From contig JAFRSL010000206.1 in assembly GCA_017427625.1 (NCBI GenBank), forward strand, positions 1 to 11,491: a stretch of DNA of 11,491 nt. The letters are read 5' to 3'. The first letter of the stretch is position 1; each line of letters begins with the position of its first letter. The notes under the pieces are model-generated. The model did no database searches, was not told the DNA's origin, and was given only the letters and a program-made list of their open reading frames with translations. Below, piece after piece: positions 1 through 6,270 of the stretch. The position numbers and the translations under genes were made by a program. Source of the DNA: Synergistaceae bacterium. Lineage in GTDB: Bacteria > Synergistota > Synergistia > Synergistales > Aminobacteriaceae.

Positions 1-152
1 ATACCGAGACCGAAACCAGCACCGATTTTCTTCAGTGTCTCCTCGCTCACTCCAGTCTCATCACTGAAAACGCAAGCCACTGCCTGACAGCAATTATAAT
101 GAGCATCGCCCGTCCTGTTCTTGAGTTCTACTGCACGTTCTTGTTTCGTCAT
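1..152 (-). CDS. C_GCAxxG_C_C family protein, N-terminal part (runs off the left edge)
   Basis: Only the first 50 codons are in the window, and the gene continues past base 1. The translation starts MTKQERAVEL and carries an Asn-Cys-Cys-Gln-Ala-Val motif near residues 20-25, then an acidic helix and a Gly-rich GAGFGLG stretch. This is the N-terminal half of the C_GCAxxG_C_C family, small proteins with conserved cysteines thought to be redox-active or metal-binding. The diagnostic GCAxxG-C-C part itself lies outside the window. The ATG at 152 is preceded, on its own strand, by an AGGGGGT ribosome binding site (bases 159-165) at about 7 bases spacing. The gene is divergent from the purine nucleoside phosphorylase gene. 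The exact biochemical role of the family is not known to me. Confidence 0.72.
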   Translation of the reverse strand, partial: MTKQERAVELKNRTGDAHYNCCQAVACVFSDETGVSEETLKKIGAGFGLG

Positions 153-176
153 TGTTTTACCCCCTAACTGGCCGTA

Positions 177-185
177 ATTGTACCA
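177..185 (-). promoter_or_regulatory. Candidate extended -10 promoter for the C_GCAxxG gene
   Basis: On the minus strand the bases read TGGTACAAT, a TGn extended -10 followed by a 5/6 match to TATAAT. I see no convincing -35 at 16-18 bases. It would start transcription about 18 bases upstream of the ATG at 152, leaving room for the ribosome binding site. Inference from motif only. Confidence 0.4.
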
Positions 186-193
186 TGCCTGTA

Positions 194-202
194 TGTTAGA
201 AT
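194..202 (+). promoter_or_regulatory. Candidate extended -10 promoter for the purine nucleoside phosphorylase gene
   Basis: The bases TGTTAGAAT form a TGn extended -10 with a 5/6 match to TATAAT, and there is no clear -35. Transcription would start near base 209, about 10 bases before the ribosome binding site. It lies only 14 bases from the -10 of the divergent promoter, so the two probably share a polymerase footprint. Confidence 0.4.
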
Positions 203-218
203 GTCTGCAATATCTATC

Positions 219-225
219 AGGAGGT
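219..225 (+). promoter_or_regulatory. Ribosome binding site that fixes the phosphorylase start
   Basis: AGGAGGT lies 8 bases before the ATG at 234. The in-frame ATG at 201 lies upstream of this site and has no ribosome binding site of its own, so 234 is the preferred start. Confidence 0.85.
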
Positions 226-233
226 CAAGCGAA

Positions 234-1055
234 ATGTCAAACTATGATTACAATGATGCTCAGGAAACTTTAGCGTACATTCAGAAATTCTTGCCGTTCA
301 ATCCTGAAATTGCCATAACTTCAGGCTCAGGGCTTGGAGATATTGCGGCTCTCGTTGAAAATCCCGTAACACTTAGCGCGGAGGACGTTCCTCATTGGCC
401 GACCTCAACAGCTCCAGGACACTCAGGGAAAATCATAGTCGGCAAAATTCACGGAAGACAAGCTATACTCCTTCAAGGGCGTGTGCATTACTACGAGGGA
501 TACTCTCTCAAGGCCGTAACATTCCCGGTAAGAGTCCTCGCAATGTTAGGCGTCAAAGAATACATCGCAACGAACGCTTCAGGCGCGGTGAACACTTCTT
601 ACACTCCCGGCGAAATCATAGCCGTCAAAGACCACATCAACCTAATGGGCGATAACCCTCTTCTTGGGCCGAATGAGTCTCGCTGGAATGAGCGTTTCCC
701 TGATATGTCCCACGCTTATGACGCTGGGATGCTGAAGATTTTTGCTGACTTGGGATTGAAGACTGGGATATATGCCGCGATGTCAGGGCCATCGTTCGAG
801 ACACCGGCTGAGATACGAATGCTCCGCCTTCTTGGTGCTGACGTTGTGGGAATGTCAACGGTCCCGGAGGTCATTGTCGCCAACGCAATGGGAATGAGGG
901 TTGCTGTACTCTCATGCGTTGCTAACATGGCCGCCGGTGTTGACCCTAATCATACGTTGTCGGCTCAGGAAGTCTTGGACGCTATGTTTCAATCCACGCA
1001 CAAGCTACAAACGGTTCTTACTTATGCGACAAACTCTAGTTATCTAGAGAAATAA
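234..1055 (+). CDS. punA: Purine nucleoside phosphorylase (PunA / PNP-I type)
   Basis: This cytoplasmic enzyme splits purine nucleosides (inosine, guanosine) with phosphate into free base and ribose-1-phosphate, in purine salvage. From the ATG at 234 it has 273 residues, the usual length for trimeric low-molecular-mass PNP. Visible family motifs are the phosphate loop GSGLG (31-35), PGHSG (61-65) with the conserved His, RVHYYEG (83-89), TNASGAVN (113-120), the base-site region GPSFETPAE (185-193), GADVVGMSTVPEV (201-213), and a late Asn at 231 in the purine-binding position. The last motif usually reads T-N; here Ala precedes the Asn. The TNASG and MSTVPE motifs favour PNP over the related methylthioadenosine phosphorylase. 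The gene has its own promoter candidate and is followed by a hairpin before glmS, so it is probably a single-gene transcript. Substrate range (guanosine, inosine, xanthosine) cannot be set from sequence alone. Confidence 0.93.
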   Translation: MSNYDYNDAQETLAYIQKFLPFNPEIAITSGSGLGDIAALVENPVTLSAEDVPHWPTSTAPGHSGKIIVGKIHGRQAILLQGRVHYYEGYSLKAVTFPVRVLAMLGVKEYIATNASGAVNTSYTPGEIIAVKDHINLMGDNPLLGPNESRWNERFPDMSHAYDAGMLKIFADLGLKTGIYAAMSGPSFETPAEIRMLRLLGADVVGMSTVPEVIVANAMGMRVAVLSCVANMAAGVDPNHTLSAQEVLDAMFQSTHKLQTVLTYATNSSYLEK

Positions 1056-1072
1056 AATTACCGGGAAAAATC

Positions 1073-1098
1073 TTTACCGTTTGGTAAAATTATTTTTT
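1073..1098 (+). terminator. Probable weak terminator after the phosphorylase gene
   Basis: TTTACC (1073-1078) and GGTAAA (1083-1088) form a 6-bp stem with a GTTT loop, followed by an AT-rich tail ending in six T's. An A-rich stretch before the stem could extend it imperfectly. The stem is short and only one third G:C, so termination may be partial. Confidence 0.5.
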
Positions 1099-1120
1099 AT
1101 ATTTATATCAGATTTCGTTT

Positions 1121-1149
1121 TTGATTTCAAGCCAGTCTAATTATAAAAT
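1121..1149 (+). promoter_or_regulatory. Candidate promoter for glmS
   Basis: A -35 TTGATT (1121-1126, 4/6 match), a 17-base spacer and a -10 TAAAAT (1144-1149, 5/6 match) lie in a very AT-rich leader. The predicted start leaves about 50 bases of leader before the glmS ATG. Motif evidence only. Confidence 0.45.
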
Positions 1150-1171
1150 AAAATGGAATTTTACTGTATTT

Positions 1172-1201
1172 AGGAGAAATACACGTATAGAAAGGAGAAA
1201 T
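1172..1201 (+). repeat. Duplicated Shine-Dalgarno-like element before glmS
   Basis: The 9-mer AGGAGAAAT occurs twice, at 1172-1180 and 1193-1201, with a 21-base period. The second copy has the right distance (about 10 bases from its GGAG) to the glmS ATG. The first has no start codon after it. Confidence 0.5.
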
Positions 1202-1207
1202 CACTAT

Positions 1208-3040
1208 ATGTGCGGAATTTTAGGATACTCAGGAGACCGTCAGGCAAGCGGAATTTTACTCGCCGGACTTGCAAGACTCGAATACAGGGGCTACGACTCG
1301 GCGGGAATTGCTGTACTCTCTGACGGGAAGATCAAAGTCGCAAAGAACAAAGGCCGTCTCAAAGTTCTCGAAGACAGAATCAACGCAGGCGAGGAAGTCT
1401 CAGGGACATGCGGAATCGGTCATACACGCTGGGCAACTCACGGTGAACCCTCAGACGTTAACGCCCACCCATTATGGAGCGATGACATGGCCGTTGTCGC
1501 AGTACATAACGGAATCGTCGAGAATTACCGCGAAATCCGAAAGATGCTCGGCGAACATGGCTACACTTTCTACTCGCAGACCGACACAGAAGCTGCAGTC
1601 AAACTCATCGATTACTACTACAAGCAGGAAAAATCCCCCCTCAAAGCAATAACACGCGCAATCAAGGACATTGAAGGCTCGTATTGCTTCGTCATGCTGT
1701 TCAAGGACTATCCCGGCGAGGTTTGGGGCGCAAGAAAGGATTTGCCGCTGATTGCAGGTCAGGGAAAGGGAGAGTCGTTCCTTGCGTCGGATGTTTCGGC
1801 AATACTTCATGACACGAGAGATGTCTACTACCTCGACAATATGGAAATCGTTAGGCTGAAGGACGGCGACGTTCGTTTCTTTGATGGCGAAGGTTACGCT
1901 ACGTACAAGGAAGTCAGCACAGTAACTTGGGACGCTAACGCTGCTGAGAAGGGCGGCTTTGAACACTTCATGATGAAGGAAATTCATGAGCAGTCAAGGG
2001 CGGTTAAGGACACCTTCGGGGCTGTCTATCATTCCGGGAAGATCGACCTCACTGAGAAGGGTCTCAGCGATGAAACGATAAAGTCAGTCTCGCAGATATA
2101 CATCGTTGCTTGCGGATCTGCGTATCATGCGGGGGCAGTCGCTCAGTATGTGATTGAGGATTTGGCTGGAATACCCGTGAGGATTGAGATGGCATCGGAG
2201 TTCCGTTATCGAAGAATGCCGATGGACAAGAACGCTCTGGCTATCATAATCTCGCAGTCGGGCGAAACTGCTGACACACTCGCGGCCATGAGGCGGGCAA
2301 AGGAGAACGGCATTAAGACGCTCGGAATCGTCAACGTCGTCGGAAGCACAATCGCAAGAGAAGCTGACTCTGTGTTCTACACTATGGCTGGGCCTGAAAT
2401 TGCGGTTGCAACAACGAAGGCATACAGCGCGCAGCTCGTGGCATGTTACGCAATAGCTGTGAAATTTGCTCACGTCAGAGGGAAGATTGATGACGCGGAA
2501 TGTGAGAGGTTAATCGCTGAGATTCAGAAGCTGCCGGAGAAGATTGACGAGATTCTTGACGAGAGAGACAAGATCGCACTGCTCGCCGGAAGGTTCGTCA
2601 ACGCCAGAAACGCCTTTTATCTCGGACGAAACATAGATTACGCCGTTGCTATGGAAGGAAGCCTCAAGATGAAGGAAATCAGCTATCTTCACAGCGAGGC
2701 CATTGCCGCAGGAGAGATGAAGCACGGGCCTATAAGCCTCATAGAGCGCGGAATGCTTGTCGCAGGTATCATGACTCAGAAGGATCTGTACCTCAAGACT
2801 GCCAGCAACATGCTTGAAGCGAAAAGCCGCGGGGGATTCCTGTTTGTTGTGTCGATGAGGGGCTGCGAGGCTCTGAAGGGTGAGGCGGATTTCGTGTTCC
2901 ATGTTCCTGAGACTGACGGGCATTTTGCGGCGAGTTTGAGCGTTATACCGCTGCAACTGCTGGGGTATTATGTGGCGGTTGCTAGAAAGTTGGATGTCGA
3001 CAAGCCGAGAAATTTGGCCAAGAGCGTTACGGTTGAATGA
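1208..3040 (+). CDS. glmS: Glutamine--fructose-6-phosphate aminotransferase (isomerizing), GlmS
   Basis: GlmS makes glucosamine-6-phosphate from fructose-6-phosphate and glutamine in the cytoplasm. This is the first committed step to UDP-GlcNAc for peptidoglycan and lipopolysaccharide. The protein has 610 residues, a full-length enzyme. It starts MCGILGYSG, and after Met removal Cys2 is the N-terminal nucleophile of the class II glutaminase domain (about 2-230; note RGYDSAG 27-33, GHTRWATHG 71-79, HNGIVEN 100-106). The linker carries the conserved GGFEHFMMKEI stretch (249-259). Two sugar-isomerase (SIS) domains follow: about 290-420, with ACGSAYHAG (301-309) and SQSGETADT (349-357), and about 455-600, with LGRNIDYAVAMEG and HSEAIAAGEMKHGP (495-508). 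The C-terminus is the conserved KPRNLAKSVTVE. The start at 1208 is required because Cys must follow the initiator Met, and an AAAGGAG site (1191-1197) supports it. The frame is open 87 bases further upstream, but that would bury the catalytic Cys. Confidence 0.98.
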   Translation: MCGILGYSGDRQASGILLAGLARLEYRGYDSAGIAVLSDGKIKVAKNKGRLKVLEDRINAGEEVSGTCGIGHTRWATHGEPSDVNAHPLWSDDMAVVAVHNGIVENYREIRKMLGEHGYTFYSQTDTEAAVKLIDYYYKQEKSPLKAITRAIKDIEGSYCFVMLFKDYPGEVWGARKDLPLIAGQGKGESFLASDVSAILHDTRDVYYLDNMEIVRLKDGDVRFFDGEGYATYKEVSTVTWDANAAEKGGFEHFMMKEIHEQSRAVKDTFGAVYHSGKIDLTEKGLSDETIKSVSQIYIVACGSAYHAGAVAQYVIEDLAGIPVRIEMASEFRYRRMPMDKNALAIIISQSGETADTLAAMRRAKENGIKTLGIVNVVGSTIAREADSVFYTMAGPEIAVATTKAYSAQLVACYAIAVKFAHVRGKIDDAECERLIAEIQKLPEKIDEILDERDKIALLAGRFVNARNAFYLGRNIDYAVAMEGSLKMKEISYLHSEAIAAGEMKHGPISLIERGMLVAGIMTQKDLYLKTASNMLEAKSRGGFLFVVSMRGCEALKGEADFVFHVPETDGHFAASLSVIPLQLLGYYVAVARKLDVDKPRNLAKSVTVE

Positions 3041-3050
3041 GAGAATTTTT

Positions 3051-3092
3051 CCCCCTGCCTTGCGTGTGAGGTGGGGGGATTGATTTATTTTT
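3051..3092 (+). terminator. Intrinsic terminator of glmS
   Basis: CCCCCTGCC (3051-3059) pairs with GGTGGGGGG (3070-3078) to give 9 bp, two of them G:U in RNA, with a 10-base loop. A T-rich tail follows (3080-3092, interrupted by G and A). It starts 10 bases after the glmS stop. On the opposite strand the hairpin is followed by A's, so it should work only for glmS. The tail overlaps the end of the convergent minus-strand gene. Confidence 0.65.
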
Positions 3093-3417
3093 GAAGCTGT
3101 GTTAGGAGTTTTGCGTTGTTCTCTTCGATTAAACGCATAACATCTTCGAGCGTGATTGTTTGCTTACGGCCTGCTAGGCTCTGGCGTACCGCTGGAATCC
3201 CGAATAGTATTCCAAACATCACAATGCAAAAATAAATGTAGCTCCGTAGGTCGTCAATTCGTTTGTCAAGGCTGCTGATCTGCCCTTCGAGACTGTTTTG
3301 CATATCTCTCATTCTTGCGTCGAACACGTCCTTGCGTACATACACATCATCAGATACAGCCCCGTAACACGCTCCTGTCAGCATCAGCACCAACAGCAAT
3401 ACAGCAATCTTCCTCAT
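3085..3417 (-). CDS. Small membrane protein with signal-like N-terminus, coiled coil and one membrane helix
   Basis: I do not recognise the family. The 110-residue protein starts MRKIAVLLLVLMLTGACYGA, a typical export signal. A Cys at 17 gives an imperfect lipobox (L-T-G-A-C), so lipoprotein processing is possible but not clear. Residues 24-58 are charged and heptad-like (VRKDVFDARMRDMQN, then SLDKRIDDLRS), suggesting a coiled coil. Residues 59-77 are hydrophobic (FCIVMFGILFGIP) and look like a membrane helix. The tail (78-110) is basic, then acidic and helical. The start at 3417 has a well-placed AGGAGG (3427-3432, 9 bases away). It begins 18 bases after the stop of the GH3-GH13 gene, so it is very likely co-transcribed and co-translated. 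It might help anchor or organise the neighbouring exported enzyme, but nothing in the sequence proves this. Confidence 0.8.
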   Translation of the reverse strand: MRKIAVLLLVLMLTGACYGAVSDDVYVRKDVFDARMRDMQNSLEGQISSLDKRIDDLRSYIYFCIVMFGILFGIPAVRQSLAGRKQTITLEDVMRLIEENNAKLLTQLQK

Positions 3418-3435
3418 TTCAATTCGCCTCCTTAG

Positions 3436-6201
3436 TTACATTATAATTCTCGCCTCCAATGGCTTCAACTCTGATGGGTCAATATCACTCTCACTGCTCA
3501 GGATTACCTTTCTTCCCGAAATTTCTTCTGGCAGCTTCACTGGCTTCAATGAGAAATTCACGACCGTCATAACTTCATGGCCGTCATATTTCCTCACAAA
3601 CGCAAATATATTCTCGTCATCCGCAAGAATCTCACGCCACGTCCCAGCCGTCAATGCAGGATTCTCTCGCCTCATCTTCAACAGATCACGATACCACGAC
3701 AGCACCGATCCAGAATCTCCCGCCTCACTCTCAGCGTTCACCGTAATGTGATTCAGGTTGACTGGAAGCCATGATGTCCCAGACGTGAAGCCGGCATTCT
3801 TCCCTGTTGTCCATTGCATAGGTGTCCGCGCATTGTCCCGCGTGAAGTATCGCACGAACTTCATTGCTTCCTCCGCCGAAAACCCTTCCTTCAGCGCGAG
3901 GTCATACTGCCCCTTCGTCTGAATATCGTCAACCTCAGAGATGTTATGCCACGCGTAATTCGTCATTCCCAGTTCTTCGCCCTGATATATGAACGGTGTT
4001 CCTCGCATCGTCAGCAAGATCGTTCCGAGACATTTCGCTGCCTTCACGGGGTCTGTACCTTCTGCGAAAAAGTGGTTGACGCTTCGGGGCTGGTCATGGT
4101 TCTCGAAAAATGCAGGATACCAGCCGTTGCTTGCCGTAGCTTTCTGGCTGTTGCTGATTGCCCGCTTCAGATCGGTAAGTTTCCACTCTACGGGGCGGCA
4201 CCAGATTTCAGCGTCTCCAAGCGGCAAAGTTACATGGCTGAACTCGAACAGCATATCGAATACCCCGTTGTCCCCAACCCATTGGGGCAGCTCGTCAGCA
4301 CTTACTCCATTTGCCTCGCCAACCGTGAAGATGTCGTTGCCTTCGCGTACTTCACTCTTGAACTCACGGAGGAAGTCCAGTATTCCGGGCTGGTTTGCTG
4401 TCATGGTGTGGACGTTCACTGTACCGTCCTCAGCGTCGGGCTTACCGTCAGCAAAAATCGCAGGCTTCTTGATGTACGTTATCGCGTCAATCCTGAAGCC
4501 TCCGACTCCCTTTTCGAGCCAAAATTTTGCAGCGTCATAGAGTGCGTATCTGACTTCGGGATTTTCCCAGTTCAAGTCTGGCTGCTCCTTCGCAAACGTG
4601 TGAAGATAGTATTGCTGACGTTCGGGGCAAAATTCCCACGCGCTTCCGCCGAATATACTCCGCCAGTTTGTCGGGGCTGTCCCGTCCGGCTTGCCATCTC
4701 TCCATATGAACCAGTCCGATTTGGGATTGTCCCTTGAGGATTTCGACAGCTTGAACCATTCGTGCTGGTCTGAGCAATGATTGAACACTAAGTCCATTAC
4801 GATGCGTATTCCTCGCTTCTTGCCCTCTTTCACAAGCTCGTCAAAGTCCGACATCGTCCCGAAATTCTCGCCTATCGCCGTGTAATCCGAGATGTCATAG
4901 CCGTTGTCGACCATCGGGGAAGGATACACAGGTGTAATCCACAAAGCGTTCACACCCAAATCATGAAGGTAATCCAGCTTTGACGTTATGCCCTTGATGT
5001 CGCCCGTCCCTGCCCCCTTAGTGTCGAGAAAACTCTTCGGGTAAACCTGATAAACCGCGCCCGTTTTCCACCATTCCATAGAATCACCCTGCATCTTCTG
5101 TTTCAACCTCAATATCCTCATCACGCTTTCATCAAGTCTAGCCTCTGAAATCCGCCCGCTCTTAACAGCCTCAAGTATGCCGTCAAAAGCCTCGCGGTAA
5201 TCATACGGCATCAAGATAATATCATTGCCCGCCTCAAGTGCCAGTATTGCCGCCTCTGATGAAACGTAATTCTTCTGGATTGCTCCCATCATCATTGCGT
5301 CCGTTACGATCACTCCGTCATATCCAAGCTCGCCGCGAAGTTTACCTGTTATGAGTTCGCGCGACAATGAGGCAGGTAGTCCGTCATTCGTTACGTTCTT
5401 CATGGTGATGTGGGCAGTCATGACAGTATCGGCCTTCTTGATGTTGTCGATGTACGGGATCATCTCGGCTTTCATAAGCTCGTCCCATGTCTTGTACACC
5501 GCAACATAATTATCGTGAGTGTCGCCCTTTGTGTCGCCATGTCCTGGAAAATGCTTCAGGCAGCCCGTAACTCCCTGCTCGTGAAGGCCATCGAGATATT
5601 CGCCGGCAAGTTTGGAGACGTATTGAGGGTCGGAGCCGAATGCACGGTCGCCGATTACTATGTTCTCGGGGTTGGTGTTGATGTCGGCAACTGGAGCGAA
5701 GTCCAAGTTGAAGCCGTAACGCTTGATGTATGATGCGATGTATGAAGCTGTCTCTTTCACATGGCCGGACTCACCGATTGCTTTCATGCTTTTGAACTTT
5801 CGCACCATGAAGCCCTTGCTGTTCGCTATACGGGCAATACTTCCGCCTTCCTCGTCGATTGCCATTACTGGATAAATCTTGCTGGCCTTGATGAGTGAGT
5901 CGTTGTAGCGCATTAACTGGACGGGAGAGTCCATGTTCTTAGCGAAGAGTATGAAGCCTCCTGCCGGGTAATCCCTGAGGACCTTACGCATTGATGGCGA
6001 CAGGGACTTTACACCTAATTTGCGGTCATGGTGAATCTGTTCTAACGTTAATGACGTGTCGAGCTGATCAGGACGTATCACGAAAAGCTGGCCGACTTTT
6101 TCCCGGAGCGTCATTGATTTCAGGATTGCTGACGGATTAAAGTCCGCGTGTGCTGTGCTGAATGTGAACAGTATCATTGATAGTGCTATGAGTATCTTCA
6201 T
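3436..6201 (-). CDS. Exported bifunctional glycosidase: NagZ-like GH3 fused to GH13 alpha-glucosidase
   Basis: One uninterrupted frame of 921 residues holds three parts. Residues 1-19 are a signal peptide with an AHA-D cleavage site. Residues about 22-370 form a GH3 domain of the beta-N-acetylhexosaminidase (NagZ) type. It shows IDEEGG (115-120), IGDRAFG (183-189), the family signature KHFPGHGDTKGDTHD (216-230) with the Asp227/His229 dyad, and the nucleophile Asp301 in IVTDAMMMGA. Residues 375-921 form a complete GH13 alpha-glucosidase of the oligo-1,6-glucosidase / trehalose-phosphate hydrolase group. It starts MEWWKTGAVYQVYP and has region I DLVFNH (470-475), nucleophile Asp572 in GFRIDA, acid/base Glu629 in VGEA, region IV FFENHDQPR (698-706) with Asp703, and a C-terminal beta domain. 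Each half is normally a separate protein. Expected activities are removal of beta-linked GlcNAc from peptidoglycan fragments and hydrolysis of alpha-glucosides, probably in the periplasm. AGGAGGA (6211-6217) lies 9 bases before the ATG. The fusion could be real or created by an indel between two adjacent genes, and the sequence alone cannot separate these. Confidence 0.9.
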   Translation of the reverse strand: MKILIALSMILFTFSTAHADFNPSAILKSMTLREKVGQLFVIRPDQLDTSLTLEQIHHDRKLGVKSLSPSMRKVLRDYPAGGFILFAKNMDSPVQLMRYNDSLIKASKIYPVMAIDEEGGSIARIANSKGFMVRKFKSMKAIGESGHVKETASYIASYIKRYGFNLDFAPVADINTNPENIVIGDRAFGSDPQYVSKLAGEYLDGLHEQGVTGCLKHFPGHGDTKGDTHDNYVAVYKTWDELMKAEMIPYIDNIKKADTVMTAHITMKNVTNDGLPASLSRELITGKLRGELGYDGVIVTDAMMMGAIQKNYVSSEAAILALEAGNDIILMPYDYREAFDGILEAVKSGRISEARLDESVMRILRLKQKMQGDSMEWWKTGAVYQVYPKSFLDTKGAGTGDIKGITSKLDYLHDLGVNALWITPVYPSPMVDNGYDISDYTAIGENFGTMSDFDELVKEGKKRGIRIVMDLVFNHCSDQHEWFKLSKSSRDNPKSDWFIWRDGKPDGTAPTNWRSIFGGSAWEFCPERQQYYLHTFAKEQPDLNWENPEVRYALYDAAKFWLEKGVGGFRIDAITYIKKPAIFADGKPDAEDGTVNVHTMTANQPGILDFLREFKSEVREGNDIFTVGEANGVSADELPQWVGDNGVFDMLFEFSHVTLPLGDAEIWCRPVEWKLTDLKRAISNSQKATASNGWYPAFFENHDQPRSVNHFFAEGTDPVKAAKCLGTILLTMRGTPFIYQGEELGMTNYAWHNISEVDDIQTKGQYDLALKEGFSAEEAMKFVRYFTRDNARTPMQWTTGKNAGFTSGTSWLPVNLNHITVNAESEAGDSGSVLSWYRDLLKMRRENPALTAGTWREILADDENIFAFVRKYDGHEVMTVVNFSLKPVKLPEEISGRKVILSSESDIDPSELKPLEARIIM

Positions 6202-6217
6202 GTTGAAATTTCCTCCT

Positions 6218-6256
6218 GATTAAAATTAAACCGCCCGCCATTTTCCAGACGGACGG
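6218..6256 (-). terminator. Strong hairpin terminator or attenuator between pgsA and the GH3-GH13 gene
   Basis: On the minus strand CCGTCCGTC (6256-6248) pairs with GGCGGGCGG (6239-6231) over 9 bp, two of them G:U, with an 8-base loop. The sequence TTTAATTTTAAT follows. The hairpin lies 14 bases after the pgsA stop. The T-rich tail ends one base before the AGGAGG of the next gene, leaving no room for a normal promoter between terminator and ribosome binding site. Confidence 0.75.
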
Positions 6257-6270
6257 CCCTTTTCCCCTCG

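Noticed and set aside
201..233. Earlier in-frame ATG for the purine nucleoside phosphorylase
   Set aside because: The strong AGGAGGT at 219-225 lies downstream of it and points to the ATG at 234. The extra 11 residues do not look like part of the family.
1153..1173. Six-codon leader peptide before glmS
   Set aside because: There is no ribosome binding site ahead of it and no regulatory codon run; a chance ATG in AT-rich DNA is more likely.
1121..1207. N-terminal extension of GlmS from an upstream TTG
   Set aside because: The catalytic Cys must be exposed at the N-terminus after Met removal, so the start must be the ATG at 1208.
1056..1207. glmS ribozyme or other riboswitch in the glmS leader
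   Set aside because: The leader is short and AT-rich, and I see no conserved ribozyme core or nested stems.
3814..4737. A 307-codon open frame on the plus strand opposite the GH13 part
   Set aside because: It lies fully inside the minus-strand glycosidase, has no ribosome binding site or recognisable domain, and is a shadow of its codon use.
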